DNA of 64,000 nt. Source: Streptomyces sp. S4.7 (GTDB lineage Bacteria; Actinomycetota; Actinomycetes; Streptomycetales; Streptomycetaceae). The stretch is from NCBI RefSeq assembly GCF_010384365.1, contig NZ_CP048397.1, positions 4,278,001-4,342,000 of the forward strand. Direction: 5' to 3'. The notes under the pieces are model-generated. The model was not told where the DNA came from. It did no database searches and was given only the letters and a program-made list of their open reading frames with translations. Below are positions 7,681 to 14,784 of the stretch, one piece after another. Positions within the stretch are counted from its first letter, which is position 1; every line of letters starts with the position of its first letter. A program made the position numbers and the translations under genes.

Positions 7681-7847
7681 ACCGGGGCCGGGGGCCGGGG
7701 CGTGACCCGGCGCCGGGGGCGGAGGTGACCCCCCTCGTGGCTTCGGATCCTGGCCCGGCTCCAGGAACGCGGCGGTCGGCGAGCCCGAGGCGGACCCCTG
7801 ATCCTCAACGAGCCACAACGATCAGTTGTGCGTGCCTAAGGTGAGCC

Positions 7848-8174
7848 GTGGACACCGAGGCACTGCGATCGTTCGTCCGGGCCGCCCGGCTCGGGCAGTT
7901 GCGGCGTGGCGCCGATGAGCTGGGCGTGACGCAGCAGGCGGTTCCCAAGTGGATCGCCGCGCTGGAGCGGGAGTTGGATGTCCGTCTGTTCACCCGTACC
8001 GCCCGGGGAGTCGAGCTGACGCTCGACGGCCAGGCGTTCCTCCCCCACGCGCGGAGCATCGTCGCGGGTGTCGAGCGTGCCGTCGCCGCGGTCAGGCCGG
8101 GCTCCCGTGCCCTGCGGATCGACGTGCTCGGTCTGCGAAGCGCGCGGGCCGTCGCTCTGCACTACTACTGGTAG
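7848..8174 (+). pseudogene. LysR-family regulator truncated after the DNA-binding domain
   Basis: 108 residues remain of a family that is normally near 300. The LysR winged helix is intact (LRSFVRAARLGQLRRGADEL, then VTQQAVPKWIAALERELDVR and LFTRTARGVELT), and the linker helix follows. The frame then stops at TAG (8172-8174) just after the first strand of the effector domain (LRIDVLGL). No effector domain is found in another frame. It is the first chromosomal gene after the right att-like repeat, so the truncation could be old and unrelated to integration. The start is GTG 7848. Confidence 0.7.
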
Positions 8175-8227
8175 GGCGATGGCGAGTCCTGTATCAGTCA
8201 CCGGAACACCGGATAAGGATCGTGGCA

Positions 8228-8770
8228 ATGTCCAGCGACCGTCTCATGCGCATCCACAGCGACGAGTTCCGAGCCATGGCCGACAGGGTCCTGAGGGCCA
8301 CCGAGCTGACCACCCGCCTGAATGTCCTGCCCTTCGACGACGACGCGGCCAAGGCGGAACTGTTCGAACAGATCCTCGGCAGGCCGCTGCCGCCGAGAGT
8401 CACGATCTATCCGCCCTTCTACACGGACCACGGCCACAACTTGGAGCTGGCCGAGCGCGTGTTCATCAACCAGAACTGCACGTTCCTGGACTACGCCGGC
8501 ATCCGGCTCGGCGAGCGCGTGATGGTCGGTCCGAAGGCCACGTTCATCACGGTCGGCCACCCCGTCGATCCCGAGGAGCGAAGGGGGTGGCTGAGCGGAG
8601 CGCCCATCGATGTGGCGGAGAACGTGTGGATCGGCGCCGGTGCCACGATCCTTCCCGGTGTCAGCATCGGCCGTGACGCCGTGGTCGCCGCAGGGGCCGT
8701 CGTGACGGAGGACGTTCCGGCGGCAAGCCTGGTGACCGGCAGCAAGGCGACCGTCCACCGGCGGTGGTGA
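8228..8770 (+). CDS. Sugar O-acetyltransferase, maltose/galactoside acetyltransferase type
   Basis: This is 180 aa from ATG 8228, with AGGA about 8 bases upstream. Residues ~1-45 match the small helical N-terminal domain of maltose acetyltransferases. The rest is a left-handed parallel beta helix of hexapeptide repeats. The family's active-site stretch is present (NQNCTFLDYAGIRLGERV, then FITVGHPVDPEERRGW with the catalytic His, then VWIGAGATILPGVSIG). The enzyme moves acetyl from acetyl-CoA to a sugar or similar hydroxyl in the cytoplasm. A second member of the family lies at 24513-25079. The substrate is not evident. Confidence 0.85.
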   Translation: MSSDRLMRIHSDEFRAMADRVLRATELTTRLNVLPFDDDAAKAELFEQILGRPLPPRVTIYPPFYTDHGHNLELAERVFINQNCTFLDYAGIRLGERVMVGPKATFITVGHPVDPEERRGWLSGAPIDVAENVWIGAGATILPGVSIGRDAVVAAGAVVTEDVPAASLVTGSKATVHRRW

Positions 8771-8795
8771 CCACGACCTCGCCACAGGGGCCAGG

Positions 8796-8850
8796 GCGCT
8801 GAAACCGCTCTGAAACAGCGCTGAATGCGCCCTGCCGCAGCCTCTGCGGC
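8796..8850 (+). promoter_or_regulatory. Three 11-bp direct repeats (SARP-type operator) and a 7-bp inverted repeat before a truncated ABC gene
   Basis: GCGCTGAAACC (8796), GCTCTGAAACA (8807) and GCGCTGAATGC (8818) are spaced exactly one helix turn apart, as in SARP-activated promoters. GCCGCAG-CCT-CTGCGGC (8834-8850) abuts the ATG at 8851. A SARP gene lies just downstream on the other strand, now truncated. That the two belong together is inferred. Confidence 0.5.
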
Positions 8851-9165
8851 ATGACGACAACGACTCCCGAATCACACGCCATAGCGGCCAAGGGGCTGCG
8901 CAAGTCCTACGGGGACAAGCTCGTCCTCGACGGCATCGACCTGCGCATCCCGGCGGGCTCGGTGTTCGCGTTGCTGGGACCGAACGGTGCCGGGAAGACC
9001 ACCGCCGTGAAGATCCTGTCGACGCTGATCATTGCCGACGGCGGACAGGCGCGGGTCGGCGGTCACGACCTCGCCGCCGATCCGCAGTCGGTGCGCGCCG
9101 CGATCGGTGTCACCGGGCAGTTCTCCGCGGTCGACGGTCTGATCACCGGCGAGGAGAACATGCTG
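8851..9165 (+). pseudogene. DrrA-like ABC transporter ATPase, N-terminal fragment
   Basis: About 105 residues remain of a ~320-residue drug-exporter ATPase. The Walker A motif GPNGAGKTT and the Q-loop region (IGVTGQFSAVDGLITGEENM) are intact. The signature, Walker B and switch motifs are missing. After GEENML (about 9165) the reading frame runs into the reverse strand of a SARP gene and yields only Arg/Pro-rich nonsense. The loss is a clean junction, not a single frameshift. It cannot work as an ATPase. Confidence 0.8.
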
Positions 9166-10258
9166 CCTGCTCGCAGTTGTCCAGGACCAGCAGCGCCGGC
9201 CCGGTGCCGAGCGCGCCGAGGATGCCGGACACCAGCGCGGCCGGGCCGGTGCCGCCCCCGGCGCCGGGCCGCCCCTCGCCCGTACCGAGCGCGGAGGCCA
9301 CCTCGGCGGCGACGTCCGCGTCCGCGGTGACACCGGCGAGCGGCACGAAATACTCCACCCGCTGCTCGGCCCGGCGGCTGACGGCGTGTGCGATCCGGGT
9401 CTTGCCGAGACCGCCGGGGCCGACGACGGTGACCGCGCGAGAGGTGCGCAGCAGCCCCTGGAGGGCCGCGATGTGGTCGTCCCTGCCGAGGAGCGGGTTC
9501 GGCTCGTGCGGCACGCCGTGTCTGACCACGGGCGCCTCACCGAGCAGCAACTCCTGCTGTACGGCCTTGAGTCCGGCGCCCGGATCCGTGCCGAGATCGT
9601 CGCGCAGCTCGCGGCGGTACGCCTCGTACCGCGCCAGCGCCGCGGACGGGCCCGTCGTCGCCGCCACGCCGCGCAGCAACTCGGCGAGCACCTCCTCGTC
9701 GCGCGGGTGCTCCGAGGCGGCCAGGCCCAGCGGACCGGCCGCCTCCGCGCGCCGTCCCAGGCGCGCGAGCGCGAGCGCACGCGTACGTATGAGGGCTCCG
9801 CGCACCGGCTCGCGCTCGGTGCGCAGCGCGTAGACGGGGTCGTCGGTGTCGCCGGCCCCGTCGGGCGTGCCCTCCCACAGCGCGAGGCCGGCCTCGGCGG
9901 CGGTGAGGGATCCCGCGTAGTCCCCGGACCTGGCCCGCTCCGCGCTCGCGGCTGCGTGCAGCAGCAGGGCGGAGGTGTCGACCTGGTCCTCGGCGAGGGC
10001 GAGCCGGTAGCCGGTCGGTGTGCTCGCGATGAGATCGGCGCCCAGTTGCGTCCGCGCCCGGGAGACGAGTACCTGTAGTGCCCGACCCGGCCGCTCCGGC
10101 AACTCGTTTGGCTGCCACAGCCCTTCCACCAGCCGCTCGGTGCTGCATCCCGTACGCAGGTCGCCCGCGAGCAGCGCGAGGAGCCCGCGCAGCCGGGGAG
10201 CGGTGACCTCGTGTCCGCGGTGGGCGACACGTGGCAGCAGGGTCAGGTCGGTAGTCAC
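9166..10258 (-). pseudogene. SARP/AfsR-family activator truncated inside its NB-ARC ATPase domain
   Basis: About 365 residues are left from GTG 10258. Residues ~1-85 form the OmpR-like winged helix, ~90-240 the bacterial transcriptional activation domain (BTAD), and ~255 onward an NB-ARC/AAA region with the P-loop VGPGGLGKTR and LLVLDNCEQ (Walker B). The frame then crosses into the antisense of the ABC ATPase fragment and stops 7 codons later (9143-9145). SARPs activate antibiotic biosynthesis genes. The DNA-binding and BTAD parts are complete, so a short SARP-like protein could still be active. The C-terminal AfsR-type TPR region is gone. Confidence 0.75.
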
Positions 10259-10479
10259 CCGTGCAGATTAGCCAAGGGGCCATCGGGTGGAGCTGCCGCT
10301 GCCGCCTCTGTTGGGTGTCCCACCCACCGAACGCGACGGAACCCGTCTGGGAACCTTCTGGATCGAGGTTCGGGGACGGGTTCGGATCAGCGGGGCGGCG
10401 GCTGATCGTGGTACTCGGGCCGCCGGGCCCTTGTTGGACGCCACGCCGCCCGTCAGGCGGCGTCGAGGGCTCCAATGAT
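10259..10479. other. Non-coding spacer upstream of the SARP fragment
   Basis: No gene or clear promoter is seen. An open frame crosses it from 10261 but has no family features before ~10480. Confidence 0.4.
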
Positions 10480-10857
10480 CTTGCGGGCCATCACGGCTCG
10501 CTGACCGCGTACGCCACCCTCACCGAGGCGGCCCTGCTGCTCACACCAGGGCCGAGGCGGCAGATCTCCGCCTCCTCGCCCGCGGCACTGCTGGCCGCCG
10601 TCGCGCCGGTGGTCTCACCGGCGTATCCGCTGGAGGAGCAGCTGAGCTACGCGGCGCGCGAGCGCAGGCCCGGCCAGTACGAGCAGGTGGCCGCCCTGCT
10701 GTCCTCGGCGCCGGGCGAGTTCCACCGCCGGATGCGCGCGGTCGTCTACCGGCTGCTCGATCTCGGCGAACCGGCCCACGCGCCCGTCGTGTCACCCCTC
10801 CCGCTGCCACCGGCGCTCGACCGCTGGGAGGCCACGGACCTGGGACTGGCACAGTGA
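10480..10857 (+). pseudogene. Unrecognised gene fragment
   Basis: About 125 codons show Streptomyces-like third-position GC and a helical, Ala-rich product (TEAALLLTPGPRR, EEQLSYAARERRPGQYEQ, FHRRMRAVVYRLLDLGEPAH). No start codon or ribosome site precedes the good part, so the 5' end appears lost. Its stop overlaps the next start as GTGA, the sign of a former operon. No family is recognised. Confidence 0.35.
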
Positions 10858-11408
10858 CGGTCCGGCCCCCGGCGCCGGCGCGGTCCGGGGCCCGGTGGGC
10901 GGACGCCGCGTGGTGCGCGGTGCGGTTCGGCCGTCCGGGCGGCCGGGGGCGCGGGCCGGTCTCGCGCCCGGTGTCGGTGCTCTGGCGGCCGGTGGGCGGG
11001 GCGGGTGCCCCGGCCTCGGTGCCCTGCCACACCCTCGCCCGGCTCGACGGGGCCTTCGAGGGACCGCGGGAGCCGTACGCGTGCGACGTACACCTGCGCG
11101 TGGATCCGGACGCCTCCGAGCGGCGGGACACGGTGTGGTACGCCGATGTGCTCGTCGTCCGCGAGCCGTTGACGACGACGGCGGCCCGCCGCCGTGCGAC
11201 CGAGTTGATCGCGCGGTATCCGGGCTCTCTCGTCGCCGCCGTACCCGACTCCTCGCACGGGTGCGTCCTGGCGGTGCGGGACGGTGCGGACGTATGGGCC
11301 GACCGCCGGCGACTGCCGGCGAACCTCGCGGGCGCGGGCCCTGCTCGACCTCAGCACGGTGTGCGTCCACGCGGGGAAGTACGACGAGGGTCACTCGACG
11401 GCGCGTGA
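10854..11408 (+). pseudogene. Unrecognised protein, probably broken near base 11330
   Basis: The frame is open for 184 codons from GTG 10854. A plausible globular sequence (VRDGADVW and LIARYPGSLVAAVPDSSHG are typical stretches) continues to about 11330. The remainder is the wrong frame of the TPR gene that follows, so the C-terminus looks replaced at a junction. No signal peptide, membrane segment or catalytic motif is seen. It shares a GTGA overlap with the fragment before it. Confidence 0.35.
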
Positions 11409-12327
11409 GGCGCTCGGGCTCGCCCAGTCCCTGAAGGACACGGTGCTGGAGAGCGAGTCCATTCATCAGATGTCGATCCCGATGTGGCACACCGGGCAAT
11501 TGGCACTCGCGCAGACCCTTCGGGAACGTGCCGTGTTTTTGCGTAAGCAATCGGGCAACATTCTGCAAATGGCGCGCAGTCGCAATTTTCTCGAAATCAT
11601 CCATCTCCACCTCGGTCAGGACCGGGATTCCGTCGACTACTTTCAGCTCGCCCGTTCCGGATTCACCGATGCGGGTGATGACCGCGGGCGGTACCGGACA
11701 TTGAACAACGTGGCCGAACTCTGGCAGAAGCTGGGTAACAAGGAATACGCCGAGAGGTATTACCGGGAAGCGCTGGACGTCTCGAAGACCATGGGAAGCA
11801 GAGGAGACCGGGCAACTCTCCAGATGAATCTCGCGAGCGTTCTGACCGATCGCGGAAATACCGACGAAGCGCTTGCTCTGTATGCGAAGTCGCTGCCCGC
11901 CCTGAGGGCCGTCGGCGATGTGCAGGGGGAGGGAACGGCCTTGAACGGGACCGGCAGGGCGTACCGGGCCGCGGGGCTCAGCGAGCAGGCGCTGCCGCAT
12001 CACATCGCCGCCCTGGCGGTCATGCGCCGTATCCGTGCCGCTGCCGAGGAGGTCGGAGTGCTGTACGACCTGGCACTGGCGGAGCTGGACACGGGCCGAG
12101 TGGACCAGGCCGCGGCGCACCTGGCCCAGTCGCGGGCCGTCAGCCGCAGGATCGGGGCGCGCGCCGACGAGGAGCGGGCCGCGCTGGCGCTGGAGCGGCT
12201 CGGGCGGTCGGGGAGTCCGGAAAGCCAGGACGTCCGACAATGTGGTATGCGCACCTCTTTGGCATATGCGCCGGAATATGCCAGGACCTGCTCTTTCCAT
12301 GGTCCGGGCGGTGCGGAGAGGGCATAG
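11284..12327 (+). pseudogene. AfsR-type TPR region without its DNA-binding and ATPase domains
   Basis: The 347-codon frame from GTG 11284 is a row of tetratricopeptide helices, from RARALLDLSTVCVHAGKYDE through TLNNVAELWQKLGNKEYAER and LQMNLASVLTDRGNTDEALA to VLYDLALAELDTGRVDQAAA. This is the C-terminal half of AfsR/SARP or NB-ARC-TPR regulators. The winged helix, BTAD and NB-ARC parts are missing, so it looks like a 5'-truncated gene joined to foreign sequence near 11330. It is also possible that it is made as a TPR-only protein. Bases ~11440-11900 have noticeably more A/T at third positions than the neighbours. A small secreted-peptide-like gene follows 99 bases downstream. Confidence 0.6.
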
Positions 12328-12426
12328 GGAAGCGATAGCATTCTCGTGGGCAACAGCGGAGCAACCGAACTTCGAATCCCGCTGCTTCTTGCCTGCCCCA
12401 AAAATTGGAACAGAAGGAAAATATCC

Positions 12427-12570
12427 GTGTCGTTGAACAGCGCTCGCGTCTCCCGCACCCGCGCCACGAGTAAGGGGCGAATCGCCGTACTGATGCTTAT
12501 TGGTAAGGCGCTGGTTTGCATGGCGTACATAGCCCCGTCGATGAGTACGGGAGGGCCGGGCAGCATTTGA
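12427..12570 (+). CDS. 47-aa peptide with signal-sequence layout, possible pheromone precursor
   Basis: This short gene starts at GTG 12427 with AGAAGGA 8 bases upstream. The product has a basic N-terminus (residues 1-17, four Arg and one Lys), a hydrophobic core (about 18-36, IAVLMLIGKALVCMAYIA) and a short Pro/Ser/Gly tail (PSMSTGGPGSI). That is the layout of an exported pre-peptide or a membrane microprotein. It lies after a TPR-type regulator remnant and before a strong hairpin terminator. Gram-positive TPR regulators often sense processed peptides encoded next door; applying this here is inference. It could equally be a small membrane protein. Confidence 0.5.
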   Translation: MSLNSARVSRTRATSKGRIAVLMLIGKALVCMAYIAPSMSTGGPGSI

Positions 12571-12587
12571 GGGAGTCGAGAACGGAG

Positions 12588-12619
12588 TGCCGGACCACGG
12601 AAGCGTGGCCCGGCATTTT
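12588..12619 (+). terminator. Terminator after the small peptide gene
   Basis: The stem TGCCGGACCACG (12588-12599) pairs with CGTGGCCCGGCA (12604-12615) with one A-C mismatch and a GAAG loop, followed by TTTT. It ends the peptide transcript 18 bases after its stop codon. Confidence 0.75.
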
Positions 12620-12842
12620 GCTGTCGGCGGGGATGGCGAGGCGGTGGTGGAGGGTGGCCGGCGCGGCGCGGGTGGTGAGGTCGGTCGTCTCGAGTACGTC
12701 GAGGAACGTCAGCCACAGGTCCTGCGTCGGGGCCATCGCCATCTCCTCCTCGACCCGCGGTGACAGAAGGCCGCGGACGGCGTCGGCCCCCGGGGCGGAG
12801 GAACCCGGGGGCCGATCGAGAGTGGTTACCGTACGGACGAGG

Positions 12843-14579
12843 TCAGTTGGAGTCGACCAGGTCGTGCGCCGGCACCTTCACGGTACGCGCGCCCGGCTTG
12901 CCGCCGAGGACGACCTTGCGCAGCGCGCTGTTGTTGTCGAGGTCCGTCTCCTTGAGACGGTTCTCGGGGTTGGCGAGCACCTGGATGTAGTAGGTGCCGT
13001 TCGCCAGGTTGGTGATGTCGAAGGACTGACCCGGCAGGTCCTGCGTGTACGTGTCGCCGGAGCCGACGTCCAGCACCTCACGGACGGAGATCGAGTTCTC
13101 CTGGCCGCACGCGGTGGACAGGTCGGTGTTCCCCGGGTGCCAGTTGGCGTTCTTCACCGTGTAGTCGACGGCGTCGGTGTTCGCCAGGCAGAACGCCTCC
13201 TTGCCGCTGCGCACGGTCTCCTTCTGGTCCGCCTTCAGCAGCCGGTAGCTGGCGAAGTCGGTGAAGTGCCAGTGCTCGTGGCCCGGCCGCGGGTCCCACT
13301 CCATGGTGCCGGTCGGGGTGTAGCCGACCTGCTTGCCCTCCGCGTCGTAGAAGTACTGGTAGGCGTCCATCAGCTCCTTGCCGGGGCTGCGGAAGCCGTC
13401 CACGACGAGCTGCGCCGGACCCGCGTTCCAGACGTTGGCGCTGAAGGCGAGGTAGTCCTTGCCCTTGACGTCCTGGCCGCCGTCGCTGATCTCGATGCCG
13501 TAGGCGGGCAGCGAACGCAGGTCGGGCTTCGGAACGTCCGGGACCAGGGCCTTGCCGGTCGGGCGCTTGGCGTTGGGCTCAACGGCGGGCGCCTTGCGTG
13601 AGCCGTCCGTACGGCCGGGGCCGTCACCGACGGGAGCCGTCGCGGTCCTCAGCGAGGCCTTCTTCAGTGCCCACGGCAGGGCGGGCGGCGCGGGGATCAG
13701 CGGGCCGTGGCCCACGTTGTACGAGGGACCGGCGCCACTCGTCGGGGCGGCGGGGGCCTCGGAGCGCGTCGCGCCGTGGCCGGCGTGCCCGGACATGCCC
13801 TTCATGTTCGCCATGTCGTGGCCGCTGTGGCCGGATGCCGCGCTCTTGCCGCGCAGCCCGGCGGCGCCCTCCTCGTCATCCCAACTGCGCTCGCGCACCG
13901 TCAGGTTGATGATCTGCGGCTTGCTGGAGATGCCGAAGAGGTCGCGGTAGCGCTTGGTCACCGACACCTTGGCCTGGTACTTGCCGGCGGCGAGCTCGAC
14001 CGGTGTGGAGGAGTAGCCCGCGTACGTGTTGGACGCCCAGCCCTTCTCGACGCCCCACACCGAACCGAGGGTGAACGCGTTCTCCGGGCAGCTCTCCGGG
14101 TACTTCGACTTGGCCGGTCCGTCGGGGTCGATGCGCCCGGCGGCGTTGTTCGGGCAGTACTTCTCGGTCTTGTTGACCACGACCTCGCGGTTCGTGTCGG
14201 TGATGGTGATCTGCGCGAAGCCCGGCAGCCCCGAGAAGTCCTTGACCAACCCCGCCGGCAGGGCCTTGGTGCTGGTCTTGTCCCCGTCGTGGATGACCTG
14301 CTCCGCGACGACCGGGTCCTTGTACGACTTGCGGGTCACCTTGAGTTCGAAGGGCGCGCCCTCGGCCGTGAGGTAGGTACCGAGGTCGAGGTAGACGCCC
14401 GGGTCCTCCTTCCACGAGTCGAGCGTCAGCATCTTGGTCGCGGCGATCAGGCTGAGCTTCGGCGTGGTCTGCGCCGCCTCGCCTTCGGGCGCCGCGGCCA
14501 CGACACCCGCGGTCACGGCGAGCGCCGCGGTGGCGGCCATCACCGAACGCCGGAGCCGGACGTTGTGCGTTCTGGTCAT
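12843..14579 (-). CDS. Secreted lysyl oxidase-like protein (LoxA type) with His/Met-rich insert
   Basis: A 578-aa exported protein. Residues 1-36 form a signal peptide (basic start, then AATAALAVTAGVVAAAPEGEA). The lysyl oxidase-like domain covers roughly 360-560 and has the copper motif GHEHWHF at about 433-439 plus Cys pairs in FCLAN and TACGQE. Lysyl oxidases use copper and a lysyl-tyrosyl-quinone cofactor to oxidise primary amines outside the cell; a Streptomyces LoxA is known to affect development. The N-terminal ~200 residues contain paired cysteines (YCPNN, ESCPEN) and resemble an extra beta domain. A His/Met-rich segment at 250-269 (GHSGHDMANMKGMSGHAGHG) links the two and may load or store copper. 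The ribosome site GAGGA precedes the ATG closely. Confidence 0.8.
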   Translation of the reverse strand: MTRTHNVRLRRSVMAATAALAVTAGVVAAAPEGEAAQTTPKLSLIAATKMLTLDSWKEDPGVYLDLGTYLTAEGAPFELKVTRKSYKDPVVAEQVIHDGDKTSTKALPAGLVKDFSGLPGFAQITITDTNREVVVNKTEKYCPNNAAGRIDPDGPAKSKYPESCPENAFTLGSVWGVEKGWASNTYAGYSSTPVELAAGKYQAKVSVTKRYRDLFGISSKPQIINLTVRERSWDDEEGAAGLRGKSAASGHSGHDMANMKGMSGHAGHGATRSEAPAAPTSGAGPSYNVGHGPLIPAPPALPWALKKASLRTATAPVGDGPGRTDGSRKAPAVEPNAKRPTGKALVPDVPKPDLRSLPAYGIEISDGGQDVKGKDYLAFSANVWNAGPAQLVVDGFRSPGKELMDAYQYFYDAEGKQVGYTPTGTMEWDPRPGHEHWHFTDFASYRLLKADQKETVRSGKEAFCLANTDAVDYTVKNANWHPGNTDLSTACGQENSISVREVLDVGSGDTYTQDLPGQSFDITNLANGTYYIQVLANPENRLKETDLDNNSALRKVVLGGKPGARTVKVPAHDLVDSN

Positions 14580-14784
14580 CGTTCCTCGTTTTCCGAGTAT
14601 TCCGAGTTCTCCGAATGCCTGCGTGGACGGTGGACGAACAGCCGGCGCGAAGTACGGTCTCCGATCGCGGAACCGTCTCCCCTGCCAGTGAGAGGCGGGA
14701 GAGGGAGCTGTGGGTTGTCTGTGAACCGGTGGGAGCTCAATCGTTGGCCGAAAGTCGCCCTCGGGGGACGGATCCGGCCGCGCC

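Noticed and set aside
7291-7818. Minus-strand 175-codon ORF, and a similar minus-strand ORF at 4573-4872, as integrase tails
   Set aside because: Their similarity is only the DNA repeat read backwards (both give an ETATETA stretch). No integrase catalytic residues are seen, and the first contains the familiar reverse translation of a tRNA.
8851-12327. An intact antibiotic biosynthesis cluster with ABC exporter, SARP and AfsR regulators
   Set aside because: All recognisable genes are truncated and no biosynthetic enzyme is present.
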